A stretch of 64,000 nt of DNA from Tepidamorphaceae bacterium (GCA_028289445.1 JANQPO010000019.1:202838-266837); one strand, 5' to 3'; counted from the stretch's first letter, positions 42,825-51,865 are shown. A program made the numbers and translations. The notes: a model not told the origin generated them from the letters alone.

Positions 42825-43205
42825 GTGTCGCACGCCCTTATCGAGCGCTACTTCTCCGCCCTTAACGCCCGCGACATCGGCGGCGTTATCGATCTGCTTG
42901 ACGATGACATCGTGCACGATCCTCGCGATGACGAGCGCCAGATCGGCCGAGAGGCTTTCGAGCGCTATTTGATACGCCATTTTCAGGCCTATCGTGAACG
43001 CGTCGACGCAATCACCATCTTCACCGCCGACAGCGAGACGCGCTTCGCAGCGGAATATGTTCTGGCTGGCGACTATGTCGAGCCTGGCGCCAATCGGGCC
43101 GCGGGCTCAGCACTTCGTTACTCCGTCCCAGGCGCTTCATTTTTCGAGATCGATGACGGACGGATTTCCCGGATCACGACCTATGCCCATATGACAGCCG
43201 GCTAA
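42825..43205 (+). CDS. SnoaL-like/NTF2-fold protein
   Basis: 126-residue cone-shaped alpha+beta barrel protein: YFSALNARDIGGVIDLLDDD opening (split at residues 9-28) and GASFFEIDDGRISRITTY near the end are typical of the SnoaL-like ketosteroid isomerase fold. Start GTG at 42825 with GAGGA 8 bp before. Could be an isomerase, hydrolase or stress protein, with no specific clue. Its 3' side is a terminator shared with the convergent TadG-like gene. Confidence 0.8.
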   Translation: MSHALIERYFSALNARDIGGVIDLLDDDIVHDPRDDERQIGREAFERYLIRHFQAYRERVDAITIFTADSETRFAAEYVLAGDYVEPGANRAAGSALRYSVPGASFFEIDDGRISRITTYAHMTAG

Positions 43206-43246
43206 GCGGCCAAGCGCCGGCTCATCTGAACATCGGGACAAAAAGA

Positions 43247-43280
43247 AACGGCCCCGCCGACAGAGGTCGACGGGGCCGTT
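43247..43280 (-). terminator. Strong hairpin terminator of the TadG-like gene
   Basis: AACGGCCCCG/CGGGGCCGTT outer stem, one mismatch, then CGAC/GTCG inner stem and AGAG loop. On the minus strand it is followed by TTTCTTTTT, giving a clear rho-independent terminator for the gene ending at 43304. On the plus strand GTTGGTTTGG follows, so it may also stop the SnoaL-like gene. Confidence 0.8.
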
Positions 43281-43303
43281 GGTTTGGTTCTTGGCCAATC
43301 CGA

Positions 43304-44986
43304 TCAGCGGGACAACCGCAACTCGGAAATCTGCTCACCGATGTTGACGAACGCTTCGTGCAACTGCGAGACGTTGTCTGCGGTCATCGCCATTTCCGGC
43401 GAACTGGCACAGTCCTCGTACATTTCCCGCGTCGTCTGATTGTCGACATCGAACAGGACCGTGTAGATGAAGATTCCCTCGGCCTTGATGTTCTCGCAGG
43501 CAGTCTGAAGGCGACCGTCGATGTAGTCCTTGCCGCCCTGGATCGACTGCTCGGGGAAACGGCCATTAAGGGCATAGCCATAACCAGAATAGTCGGAGAT
43601 CAGATCGTCGTTCTCGACCAGCTGGTTGTAGCCGTCCGTCATGAGAACGATGACCTTGCGCAGGTTGTCCGTGCCATAGGGCTGACCTTCGGTGAACGGC
43701 GCACCCGGCGACAGAACACGCCAGCCCCACACCAGGCCCTGCGGCGTGACCGTGCCACCATTATAGTTGTGTGACATGGTGCTGATGGCGGTCAGAACAT
43801 CGTTCTGATTGCTCGTCAGCGGCAGCAGCTCCTGCGGGCAGGCCTTATTCGGGCCGTTGGTCGACGGCGGATTCTCGTCGAATGTTTGGTTGACATTGTC
43901 GTACTTCAACGTCGACCAGGACCGGCGCTTCTGGTTGCCCTTAAACTTGCGCCATTTGAAGCCGTAGACGTTGTTGTGCAGGATCGGCGAATCCGACAAG
44001 AAGTCGTTGTTGTAGTGCGGCACATCGCCGTTGTAGTCATCCGACTCGTCAGCCCAGAAATAGGGCACGAACAACGTGTCCGGATTGTCACCATCGGGTG
44101 GCGTGTCCAGAACGTCATAGGGTTCCGGGCGCGCTTCGACGCAGCCTTTCCATGTGACGTTGTTGAACTCGTCGAACAGATCGAAATGGTTGACCTTGGC
44201 CGGTGTCTTCAGCCAGCCGCAATCATTGTGATCGACGATGGTATAGCCCGTGGGAAGCGTTGGCGTCTCTTCCGGAATCGGATCCGAACACTTCTTGAAG
44301 CGCGCGATCCGCTTGTTCTCAAAGAACGCTCCGTGATGGGCCGAATCCCCGTTGATGTCGAGATGCGCCTGGTTGAAGCCAGAGCCGACATTGACCGACG
44401 TCACGTAGGGTACAACGGCGACATGAACGGTATCTGCCTCTGCGCCTTCGAACACAATATTCGTGAAATCCGTGGCTGCGTCACGCAGATCGTCGATCTC
44501 ATTCGCCATGGAACCGGTATTGTCCAGCACCAGAGCGACCTCGATTTCGCCCGTGCCGATGGCGCTTTCAGACGTGACGCCCGTCGACACGGAATCGAAG
44601 CCGAGAATGCCGATCAGCGTGGTCTCGACATGGGTCGTCGCGGTGACGCGGTGACCGCCTTCGATTTCGACGATGTTGAAGACAATATCGTTACCAGTCT
44701 CCTCACCCGATAGATTGGCCCAGAAGATGTCCTCGGCTAGCTGCTCACGCTGCGGCAACGGCAAGCTTTTGTTCTTCGTTGCGAGTAGGGCAGCGGCGTC
44801 AGCGGCCAACTGCAGGCGTGTCTGCGCATCAACCGTCCGCGAGTAGTCGATCGACGCACCGATGATGCCGAGGATCGGCGTAATTGTCAGCGCGAACGGG
44901 ATCGCCACATTACCTGCCGGGTTCAGGACAAACCGCCCGAACACACTCGAGGTCATCGCTTTTTTCAGCGAATCCAGGATTTTCAT
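43304..44986 (-). CDS. TadG-like pilus assembly/VWA protein
   Basis: 560 residues. An N-terminal type III-like leader and TadE/TadG hydrophobic helix (about 18-48, NPAGNVAIPFALTITPILG) precedes a VWA domain (about 145-550). The MIDAS is degenerate-looking as LVLDNTGSM (DNTGS). A long insert (about 195-400) rich in Asn, Asp, Pro and aromatic residues includes several Cys. Probably an exported surface protein tied to Flp/Tad pili, but no other tad gene is nearby. The upstream 176-bp gap is shared with the adenylate cyclase gene and shows no clear site. Confidence 0.85.
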   Translation of the reverse strand: MKILDSLKKAMTSSVFGRFVLNPAGNVAIPFALTITPILGIIGASIDYSRTVDAQTRLQLAADAAALLATKNKSLPLPQREQLAEDIFWANLSGEETGNDIVFNIVEIEGGHRVTATTHVETTLIGILGFDSVSTGVTSESAIGTGEIEVALVLDNTGSMANEIDDLRDAATDFTNIVFEGAEADTVHVAVVPYVTSVNVGSGFNQAHLDINGDSAHHGAFFENKRIARFKKCSDPIPEETPTLPTGYTIVDHNDCGWLKTPAKVNHFDLFDEFNNVTWKGCVEARPEPYDVLDTPPDGDNPDTLFVPYFWADESDDYNGDVPHYNNDFLSDSPILHNNVYGFKWRKFKGNQKRRSWSTLKYDNVNQTFDENPPSTNGPNKACPQELLPLTSNQNDVLTAISTMSHNYNGGTVTPQGLVWGWRVLSPGAPFTEGQPYGTDNLRKVIVLMTDGYNQLVENDDLISDYSGYGYALNGRFPEQSIQGGKDYIDGRLQTACENIKAEGIFIYTVLFDVDNQTTREMYEDCASSPEMAMTADNVSQLHEAFVNIGEQISELRLSR

Positions 44987-45162
44987 AACAACGCCCCTGT
45001 CTTTCTAGCTGCTGGACTATGACAGAAACGGATTTCGATTGGATTTGGCGGGGCCGTCACATTCGATTCAAATCCCGCGCATGAAATTTACTATTGCCTA
45101 AGACTGTTCAGGACCCGGGTGGCACCTATCTATAAGCGGCAACCGCTCGGAGATGGGGTGCC

Positions 45163-46356
45163 ATGAGCCGGCCTGAGCCAGCCGAAGCAAAGATCGATGT
45201 CGACGTGCTCGCACGGGCGGAGGTCATTCGGACCTGGTTGATCGAGACGGCAATCACGTTTGCCGAACCCAATGACTTCATCACCGGGTTCACACAGCGG
45301 TTGCGCGAGGCGGGCTTGCCGCTGGACCGGTGGACCGGTGCCATGCCCACACTGCATTCGGAGCGGCGCGGCATTGGCATGGTGTGGCAGCGCGGTCAGG
45401 AGGTCCGCTCGCTAACGTTCGGCTGGAACAGCGAAGCCACTTATCGGCGAAGCCCCTATTTCGAAGCGCATGAGACTGGTGAATGGGTCATATTTCGACC
45501 TGACGAAACACCGGTCGATCGGTTCGATGTCGTCGCAGAGTTAAGGGACGAGGGCATTGCCCACTACGTTTGCGTGCCCGTTTTCTTCATGGACGGTCTC
45601 TCGGCGGGGATGACGTTCGCGACCAAGGAGCCGCAAGGCTTCAGTGCCCAAGACATCATGATCCTGCGTTTGATCGCGCCGACATTTTCGCTCGTCATGG
45701 AATTGCGCGGCACGCGGATCATGCTTGACGATCTCCTGCGCATCTATGTCGGAGAGGAGCCGAAGAAGCGCATTCTCTCAGGCGAGGTCCGACGTGGCGA
45801 AGTGGTCTCGATCCGGTCGGCCATCTTGTTCGCGGACATGCGCGGCTTCACCGCGCTATCGACCAAGCTGGACGAAGAGGCGACTGCGGACCTGTTGAAC
45901 CGGTTCTACGATTGTGTGGTGCCGGCAATCGAGGCGGAAGGCGGTGAGGTCCTCAAATATATCGGCGACGGTATCTTGGCGATCTTCCGCGTCGGCGACG
46001 ATGGGGACAATGAAGCCTGCGCACGGGCGCTGGTCGCTGCGGAAACAATGCTCGACAACGTACGCCGCCAAGCCAATACCGAGGGTGACGGGCCGCGTTT
46101 CGATATGAAAGCGGCGCTGCACTTCGGCGAAGTGGCCTACGGCAATGTCGGGTCGGGCGCTCGGCTTGACTTCACGGTCATTGGCCACAGCGTCAATCTG
46201 GCTAGTCGAATCACGGACTTGTGCAACACCGTGTCGCGCAGGCTTCTGGTGTCCGAAGCCTTTGCGGAAACCGCCTTGACGCGCAAGTTCCTGCCCGTCG
46301 GTCGCTATGATTTGCGCGGCGTTCAGGGCAAGCAGCAAGTCTTCGAGACACGTTAG
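45163..46356 (+). CDS. Class III adenylate/guanylate cyclase with N-terminal sensor-like domain
   Basis: 397 residues. N-terminal half (about 15-190) looks like a sensor domain of GAF-like type but I cannot name it. A short linker leads to a class III cyclase domain (about 215-390). Metal-binding Asps are in ILFADMRGFTAL and KYIGDGILAIF, the substrate motif LDFTVIG specifies adenine-type contacts less certainly, and NLASRI carries the transition-state residues. Start ATG 45163. Cytoplasmic, with no transmembrane segments evident. Confidence 0.87.
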   Translation: MSRPEPAEAKIDVDVLARAEVIRTWLIETAITFAEPNDFITGFTQRLREAGLPLDRWTGAMPTLHSERRGIGMVWQRGQEVRSLTFGWNSEATYRRSPYFEAHETGEWVIFRPDETPVDRFDVVAELRDEGIAHYVCVPVFFMDGLSAGMTFATKEPQGFSAQDIMILRLIAPTFSLVMELRGTRIMLDDLLRIYVGEEPKKRILSGEVRRGEVVSIRSAILFADMRGFTALSTKLDEEATADLLNRFYDCVVPAIEAEGGEVLKYIGDGILAIFRVGDDGDNEACARALVAAETMLDNVRRQANTEGDGPRFDMKAALHFGEVAYGNVGSGARLDFTVIGHSVNLASRITDLCNTVSRRLLVSEAFAETALTRKFLPVGRYDLRGVQGKQQVFETR

Positions 46357-46407
46357 CCAACCGGCCCGCGCCCGACAGCGTTGGAGATTGACGGGCCGTG
46401 GCGCCGA

Positions 46408-47154
46408 TCAGTCGGCCAACGACCAGGTAACGCTAACCTCGGCGGTAAGGTCGATATCGCCACCTTCGATCGGCACCGGCGCGGACTCAGCAGCATCCGC
46501 CATCATGGCGCGGGCCATGACACGGCGCTGCGGTACGGCGACCCGCCCCTCCGAGATCGTCAGGATAGGGCCGAGGGTGATGTTGAACGCGGCGGCATAG
46601 AGTTCCGCCTTGCGCAGCGCATCGGCGGCAGCTTTCTCGCGCGCCCGATCCAAGACGCTTTGACGATCTGCGATACCGAAATGCGGGCCGCTGATCGTGT
46701 TCGCACCGACATCGACGGACCGATCCAGCACCTGGCCGAGGATCGACAGGTCGCGAATGACGACCACGACCTGGTTTTGAACCTGATAGCCGACGATGAC
46801 CGGCGGCTTGGTGCCGTTGTTGGTGCGCTCATAATGATATTGCGGCTGGACCGAAAAATTCGCCGTTTGGAGATCCATCTCCGGAACGCCGGCAGCCTTG
46901 AACGCATCGATCACTTCCGTCATGCGCGCCGTGTTGGCGGAGAGCGCATCGCGTGCCGTCTTTGCCTGTGTGATAACGCCGGCCGTCATCGTAGCCATGT
47001 CGGGCTCGACCGTCGCCTTGCCAGACCCGGTCAACGTGATGACACGCTTTGGCGCCTCGGCGGCGTACGCCGCCGAAAGGGGAGACGAGGATAGCGAAGC
47101 GGCCACCGCAAATGCCGCGAAAACAAGGGTAAAACGCACGGAGATGTTCCTCAT
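46408..47154 (-). CDS. SIMPL-domain (DUF541) periplasmic protein
   Basis: 248 residues. A signal peptide (about 1-31, ending AYAAEA) is followed by a SIMPL domain: VITLTGSGKATVEPDMATM (about 38-56) and VGYQVQNQVVVVIRDL (about 118-133), then ALRKAELYAAAF. Function is unknown. Family members are linked to oxidative or envelope stress. Convergent with the cyclase gene. Confidence 0.88.
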   Translation of the reverse strand: MRNISVRFTLVFAAFAVAASLSSSPLSAAYAAEAPKRVITLTGSGKATVEPDMATMTAGVITQAKTARDALSANTARMTEVIDAFKAAGVPEMDLQTANFSVQPQYHYERTNNGTKPPVIVGYQVQNQVVVVIRDLSILGQVLDRSVDVGANTISGPHFGIADRQSVLDRAREKAAADALRKAELYAAAFNITLGPILTISEGRVAVPQRRVMARAMMADAAESAPVPIEGGDIDLTAEVSVTWSLAD

Positions 47155-47219
47155 TTGTGATCGACGGCCGATCGTATATAGGTTTGCGGCTGAATTGAGG
47201 ATGAACGTGCCACGCGTTC

Positions 47220-47296
47220 GGGCCTGTAGCTCAATTGGTTAGAGCCGACCGCTCATAACGGTCTGGTTGCAGGTTCGAGTCCTGCCAGGCCCACCA
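47220..47296 (+). tRNA. tRNA with CAU anticodon (tRNA-Ile2 or elongator tRNA-Met)
   Basis: A 77-nt cloverleaf including encoded CCA. Acceptor GGGCCTG/CAGGCCC, D-stem GCTC/GAGC, anticodon stem GACCG/CGGTC with loop CTCATAA, and T-stem with GGTTCGAGTCC. The anticodon is CAT. G1-C72 pairing excludes the initiator. Base pairs C4-G69, C29-G41, U12-A23 and A73 agree with isoleucine identity elements, favouring the tRNA-Ile2 whose C34 is modified to lysidine, but elongator tRNA-Met is not excluded. Confidence 0.95.
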
Positions 47297-47322
47297 CTCT
47301 GGAATCTGGGGTTGAGACCTGC

Positions 47323-48357
47323 TTATCCAGGAGCTGGCCCGAGGGATCCGCGCTCGATGATCTCGGTGGCGAATTTCTCGCTCTGTGGCCGGCGCTGGTG
47401 TTTGATATAGGCGATAAGCAATCGCGCGGCGGCCTGACCCATGCGGCGATGCGGAACGTGGACCGTGGTGAGCTGCGGCGTTACGGCGACCGCCAGATCG
47501 ATATCGTCGAAGCCAACGATCGAGACCTCTTCAGGCACCTGAAACCCAAGCGATCGCGCACGATTGAGGGCGCCGGCTGCTAGCACGTCGTTGCCGCAGA
47601 GATAGGCCGTCGGCGATGGCTTTTCTCGACGTAGCCGTTCGAACGCATCGGCGCCCGCTTCAAGACTGTACACGGCCTCGACGAGGCTGAACCGGTCATC
47701 CGCTATACCGCGCTCCATGAGCGCGTCGCGAACGCCTTGGATACGGTCGGCCGCGCGATCGTTGCCGCGCGAGATGCCGGCGATCATGCCGATCGTCCGA
47801 TGGCCTTCGTCCAGGACGTGATCGGCAAGCTCTTTCGCCGCTTTGCGGTTATCGAATCCGGCATAGAGATGGTCGTCATCGCCAGGGAAGCACCACGACA
47901 AGATGTAGGGAATGCCGCGGTCTTCGAGCATGGCATATGCCGCATCGGAGTGAGCGGTGCCAATGAGGAAGATGCCGTCGACGCCACGGCCTATCAGAAC
48001 CCGAATTTGATCATCCTCGTTGGCCTGGTCGTAACCGGAACTGGCGACCAGCATCGTCATACCCGACCGTGCCAGTTCCTCCTGAAAGGCCTGAAGACCA
48101 TAGGCGAACATCGCATTGTCCATGGTGGGGATGACAGCACCAATCGTATTGGTGCGGTTCGACGCCAGGGCGCGCGCGCTGAAATTGGGCGCATAGTCGA
48201 GCTTCGCGACGGCCGCCAGAACCCGCTGCCGCGTCGCCTTCACCACGCGATCAGGCTCGTTCAGGCACCGCGACACAGTCGCGGTCGAGACCTGCGCTTC
48301 GCGAGCGACATCATCCAGCGTAGGACGTTGGGCAGGTTTCGATGAGAGAGCACCCAT
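47323..48357 (-). CDS. LacI-family transcriptional regulator
   Basis: 344 residues. The N-terminal HTH is RPTLDDVAREAQVSTATVSRCLN (split: about 12-34), a hinge helix NFSARALASN follows, and a periplasmic-binding-protein-like ligand domain (about 70-335) with LCGNDVLAAGAL. The ATG at 48357 is chosen, and the longer frame is rejected since it runs through the operators. Divergent from the TRAP transporter operon, with two operators between them, so it is the probable repressor of that operon. Confidence 0.9.
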   Translation of the reverse strand: MGALSSKPAQRPTLDDVAREAQVSTATVSRCLNEPDRVVKATRQRVLAAVAKLDYAPNFSARALASNRTNTIGAVIPTMDNAMFAYGLQAFQEELARSGMTMLVASSGYDQANEDDQIRVLIGRGVDGIFLIGTAHSDAAYAMLEDRGIPYILSWCFPGDDDHLYAGFDNRKAAKELADHVLDEGHRTIGMIAGISRGNDRAADRIQGVRDALMERGIADDRFSLVEAVYSLEAGADAFERLRREKPSPTAYLCGNDVLAAGALNRARSLGFQVPEEVSIVGFDDIDLAVAVTPQLTTVHVPHRRMGQAAARLLIAYIKHQRRPQSEKFATEIIERGSLGPAPG

Positions 48358-48393
48358 GCCGCAAAATATGCCGTAGCGACACTCTCGGCAACC

Positions 48394-48429
48394 TGCAAGC
48401 GCTTGCATTTGCAAATGTAAGCGCTTGCA
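48394..48429. promoter_or_regulatory. Two LacI-type operators
   Basis: TGCAAGCGCTTGCA (48394-48407) is a perfect 14-bp palindrome with the CG centre typical of LacI-family operators. TGTAAGCGCTTGCA (48416-48429) is a near-copy. Their centres are 22 bp apart, two helical turns, on one DNA face. They lie between lacI and the TRAP operon and probably control both. Confidence 0.85.
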
Positions 48430-48495
48430 TTTGGTCATAAGCGCCTTTATGAGTGGATTAATGGCGGCGTCAGATCTGCCGTCTGGGAGGAGAAA

Positions 48496-48714
48496 ATGCT
48501 GAGGTCCAGCCGACTTCTGTTGGCGCTAGCAGCGCTGTTTTTCGGGATTTTCTTCGCAAACGTCACCACTGGTGCCATGGGCGGCACCGTGTTTCTCGGC
48601 GATATCGCCGAGATGCTCACCCTGTTCATCGCTTCGCTGTTCTTCGTCGGTGCCGTGCTGTGCCGCGAGGCGCTGGCGAAGGCGCAAGACACAGACTCGC
48701 AAACTCAATCCTAA
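48496..48714 (+). CDS. Small membrane protein at head of TRAP operon
   Basis: 72 residues with two hydrophobic segments (about 7-24 and 37-57) and a charged tail. GGAGGAGAAA precedes the ATG. First gene after the LacI operators and 15 bp before the binding-protein start codon, so probably co-transcribed with the TRAP genes. No family recognised. May be an accessory of the transporter. Confidence 0.7.
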   Translation: MLRSSRLLLALAALFFGIFFANVTTGAMGGTVFLGDIAEMLTLFIASLFFVGAVLCREALAKAQDTDSQTQS

Positions 48715-48729
48715 CGGGAGGATCAACGC

Positions 48730-49884
48730 GTGACCGACAAGAAGACTGCTTCTGAAATTCGCTCGCTCGAACGACGCAACTTTCTCAAGCTGACCGCTAG
48801 CGGCGGGTTTACAGCCGCTGTCGTGGCCGGTGCCGCGGGCACCTTGTGGTCGGGCGAGGCGGCGGCGCAGACCCAGCAGGAAGAGCGCGCACGGGAAGCG
48901 GCGGCGGAGCACACCATGACGCTGGCAACGGCCTATGTGCTCGGCGCATCGCGCAGCTACCCGATCATGCAGCTCGACCTGAAGGAAAACATCCAGAACG
49001 CCACCAATGGCAAGGTCTACGTCAAACTGGCGCCGGGCGGTCAGCTTGGGGCCGGTGGCGCGCTGGCACAGGCCGTTCAGGGCGGCACGATCCAATGCGC
49101 ACAACACTCATTGTCGAACTTCGCCCCCTTCGCAAGCGCCGTCGACCTGATCAATCTGCCGTATTTCTGTGGGTCAAATCAGCGCTTCACCAACCTGGTG
49201 ACCTCGGACGCCTGGAAGAGCGAGGTCCACCCCAAGATCGAAAGCTCCGGTTTCAAGGCCCTGTTCTATGTCGTCATCGACCCGCGCGTCGTCGCAGTTC
49301 GAAAAGGCGGCGCTGGAGCGGTCTTGAGCCCATCCGATCTGTCGGGTGTGAAGTTCCGTGTGCCAGGCTCGAAAATGCTGCAGCAATACTATCGCATGGT
49401 GGGCGCCAACCCGACGCCGGTTGCCTGGGGCGAGACACCGTCGGCAATTAAGCAGGGCGTCGCCGATGCCCTCGACCCATCCGTCGGTGCGCTCTTCGTG
49501 TTCGGGTTCAAGGACATCTTGAGCCATGTCACGTTTACACAGGCGGTCCCGGACAGTCAGGTCTATTCGGTGAATCTCGAATGGTTCAACAGCCTGCCTG
49601 CCGACGTTCAAGAGGGCATTGAATTCGCAGGCGAGCTAACGGCGCACCAGAACCTGGCCAAGGTTCCCTCGGCGCGCAATTACGCCATGGCAGAGCTGCG
49701 CAAAGCGGGGGTCGAATTCCATTCGCTCTCCGATGACCAGCTAGCTGAATGGCAGGCCGCCGGCGGCTACCAGCGATCCGAATGGGACGAGTTCAAGGTC
49801 GAACTGGCGGGTTCGATGGACACATTCGCCAGTCTCGAAGAGGCGGCGGGCACCGTGGGCCGCTATTACGTCCACGACGCCTGA
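48730..49884 (+). CDS. dctP: TRAP transporter substrate-binding protein DctP
   Basis: 384-residue periplasmic binding protein. A twin-arginine signal (ERRNFLKL then hydrophobic stretch, residues 14-40) exports it folded. The TRAP-type core shows VKFRVPGSKMLQQYY with the ligand-carboxylate/sulfonate Arg, followed by GANPTPVAWGETPSAIKQG (about 220-250). Start GTG 48730 with GGGAGG upstream. The neighbouring HpsN-like gene suggests a sulfonate-type ligand, but this is inferred. Confidence 0.92.
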   Translation: MTDKKTASEIRSLERRNFLKLTASGGFTAAVVAGAAGTLWSGEAAAQTQQEERAREAAAEHTMTLATAYVLGASRSYPIMQLDLKENIQNATNGKVYVKLAPGGQLGAGGALAQAVQGGTIQCAQHSLSNFAPFASAVDLINLPYFCGSNQRFTNLVTSDAWKSEVHPKIESSGFKALFYVVIDPRVVAVRKGGAGAVLSPSDLSGVKFRVPGSKMLQQYYRMVGANPTPVAWGETPSAIKQGVADALDPSVGALFVFGFKDILSHVTFTQAVPDSQVYSVNLEWFNSLPADVQEGIEFAGELTAHQNLAKVPSARNYAMAELRKAGVEFHSLSDDQLAEWQAAGGYQRSEWDEFKVELAGSMDTFASLEEAAGTVGRYYVHDA

Positions 49885-49897
49885 TAGATGGGTCTTA

Positions 49898-49924
49898 CCG
49901 GCCGGCGCTAAGGGCGTCGGCCGG
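49898..49924 (+). promoter_or_regulatory. Hairpin after the TRAP binding-protein gene
   Basis: CCGGCCG...CGGCCGG stem with one G/T mismatch, then CGC/GCG and a 5-nt loop, 13 bp after the dctP stop and without a T-run. Likely protects the binding-protein message or reduces read-through into dctQ. Confidence 0.55.
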
Positions 49925-49998
49925 ATATCGCGGTCACGTTTGCGCCGGAACGATCGGATCGAGCTGGAAAGCTCAAGGTCCGATGAGGGGAGGACTTT

Positions 49999-50514
49999 AT
50001 GCCACGCCTGCTCGATGCATTGAATCGAAACGCGGAGCGATGGGCGCTCCTGGTATTTTACGTGATGCTCGTCGCGACGATGTTCGTCGAGGTCCTGCGG
50101 CGCGAACTCATGTCTTATTCGTCGATCTGGGGCGAAGAGATTGTACGCTACTCGTTCATCTACCTCGCCTGGATCGGTGCTGCTGCGGCCGTTAGGGAGC
50201 GCGGCCATATTCGCATCGATGTGATCCTCGAATATGTCGGCCCACGGGTGAAGGCGCTTCTCTACATCTTCGGCGACCTCGTCATGTTCGCCGTGGCGGT
50301 CGTCGCGCTCTACTGGTCGTTCGAAACCGTCTTGGTTTCGGCCAAATTCGGATCGGTGACCCACGGACTTCGCGTCTCGCAGGTGTGGTTCTTGGCTGCC
50401 GTTCCGATCGGCTTCGCGCTGATGATGTTCCGGTTGATCCAGTCGTTCATTCGCGATGTCAACGACCTTCGGCACGGCCGCCCCGTGTTCGAGGGCGACA
50501 AGCTCTTCGATTGA
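49999..50514 (+). CDS. dctQ: TRAP transporter small permease DctQ
   Basis: 171-residue membrane protein with four helices. LMSYSSIWGEEIVRYSFIYL (about 35-54) and RERGHIRIDVI are TRAP small-subunit motifs. A GGGGAGG lies upstream. It associates with DctM to form the sodium-coupled membrane complex. Separated from dctP by 114 bp containing a hairpin. Confidence 0.92.
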   Translation: MPRLLDALNRNAERWALLVFYVMLVATMFVEVLRRELMSYSSIWGEEIVRYSFIYLAWIGAAAAVRERGHIRIDVILEYVGPRVKALLYIFGDLVMFAVAVVALYWSFETVLVSAKFGSVTHGLRVSQVWFLAAVPIGFALMMFRLIQSFIRDVNDLRHGRPVFEGDKLFD

Positions 50515-50524
50515 GGGTCAGCCG

Positions 50525-51856
50525 ATGCTTTGGAACCAACTTCAAAACCAAACGGTTGAGCTAGGCTGGGACTTCTACGGCCCCGTGCTCCTGTTCGTCG
50601 CTCTTGTGGCGCTCGCCGTTCCGGTCTGGGCGGCGATCGGCTCAGCGGCGATCCTCATGCTGATCATATCGGGTGCTCTGCCTCTGTCGCTGGTCGGCGA
50701 AAGTCTATTCCACGGGATCGACCACTTTGCGCTGACCGCCGTGCCGCTTTTCATTTTGACGGGCGACGTGCTTGTCAGAACCGGACTAAGCCGCAAGTTC
50801 CTGGACGTGGCCGAGGCGCTGACGCAGTTCGCCAAGGGCGGCTTCGGCTCGGCCACCGTCCTCGTGTGCGGCATGTTCGCCGCGATTTCCGGCTCCGATG
50901 CCGCCGGCGCGGCCGCGGTCGGGCGAATGACCATCGATCGCCTGGTCGAGTCAGGCTATCCGCGACCTTACGCATGCGCGCTGGTCGCGGCGGGCGCCTG
51001 CACCGGCATCCTGATCCCGCCGTCGATCGCCTACATCATCATCGGTCTCGTGCTGGGCATCTCCGCCTCGACGCTTTTCCTGGCCGCCGTGATCCCAGGT
51101 CTGGCGATCCTGTTGTCGATTCTCGCCACCAACATCATCATGAACCGGCTCAACGGTTGGGAAGGAGGCGGCAACATGCCGCTGAGCGAATGGGCCGGCA
51201 ATCTTGCCGGCGCGCTGAAGTCCGGCTGGTACGCCTTCATCGTTCCCGGGATCATCTTCTACGGCATCTTCTCAGGGCGACTGACGCCGACCGAGGCCGG
51301 CGCGACCGCCGTGGTGGTCACAATCGTCATGGGCTTCATTCTCGGTACGCTGAAGCTATCGGACTTCCCGGCAATGTTGGTGAGTTCCGCCAAGGTCAAC
51401 GGCGTGATTTTGCCGATCATCGCGTTTTCGCTGCCGCTGGCGCAGGCCTTAGCGATTCTCGGGGTCCCTCAGGGCTTCGTCGCCGCAGCCACGTCGGTCA
51501 GCAGCGAACCCTGGGTCCTGATCCTGATGATGGTGTGCATCTTGATCGCGGCCGGCTGCGTCATGGAAACCACGCCAAACATCGTGATCCTGGCACCGAT
51601 CCTGAAACCGCTCGCCGACAGCATCGGCATGAACGAAATTCAGTTCTGCATCATGATGATCACCGCTCTTGGGGTCGGTTTCATCACGCCGCCGCTGGGG
51701 CTCAACCTGTTCGTGGTTTCGGGGCTGACGGGCGAGTCGATATTAAAGATCGCCTACCGTGCCATTCCCTTCGTGCTATTCATGCTGATCGTGACGCTGA
51801 TCATTGGATATGCGCCAGCGATATCGACCACTTTGCTGCCGGAAATCTACAAATAG
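50525..51856 (+). CDS. dctM: TRAP transporter large permease DctM
   Basis: 443-residue membrane protein with about 12-13 helices. AISGSDAAGAAAVG (about 117-130) and IAYIIIGLVLGIS are family motifs, and PTEAGATAVVVT occurs in the second half. ATG at 50525 chosen after GAGGG, 10 bp after the dctQ stop. Catalyses sodium-driven uptake of the DctP ligand. Confidence 0.92.
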   Translation: MLWNQLQNQTVELGWDFYGPVLLFVALVALAVPVWAAIGSAAILMLIISGALPLSLVGESLFHGIDHFALTAVPLFILTGDVLVRTGLSRKFLDVAEALTQFAKGGFGSATVLVCGMFAAISGSDAAGAAAVGRMTIDRLVESGYPRPYACALVAAGACTGILIPPSIAYIIIGLVLGISASTLFLAAVIPGLAILLSILATNIIMNRLNGWEGGGNMPLSEWAGNLAGALKSGWYAFIVPGIIFYGIFSGRLTPTEAGATAVVVTIVMGFILGTLKLSDFPAMLVSSAKVNGVILPIIAFSLPLAQALAILGVPQGFVAAATSVSSEPWVLILMMVCILIAAGCVMETTPNIVILAPILKPLADSIGMNEIQFCIMMITALGVGFITPPLGLNLFVVSGLTGESILKIAYRAIPFVLFMLIVTLIIGYAPAISTTLLPEIYK

Positions 51857-51865
51857 GACCGTTCC

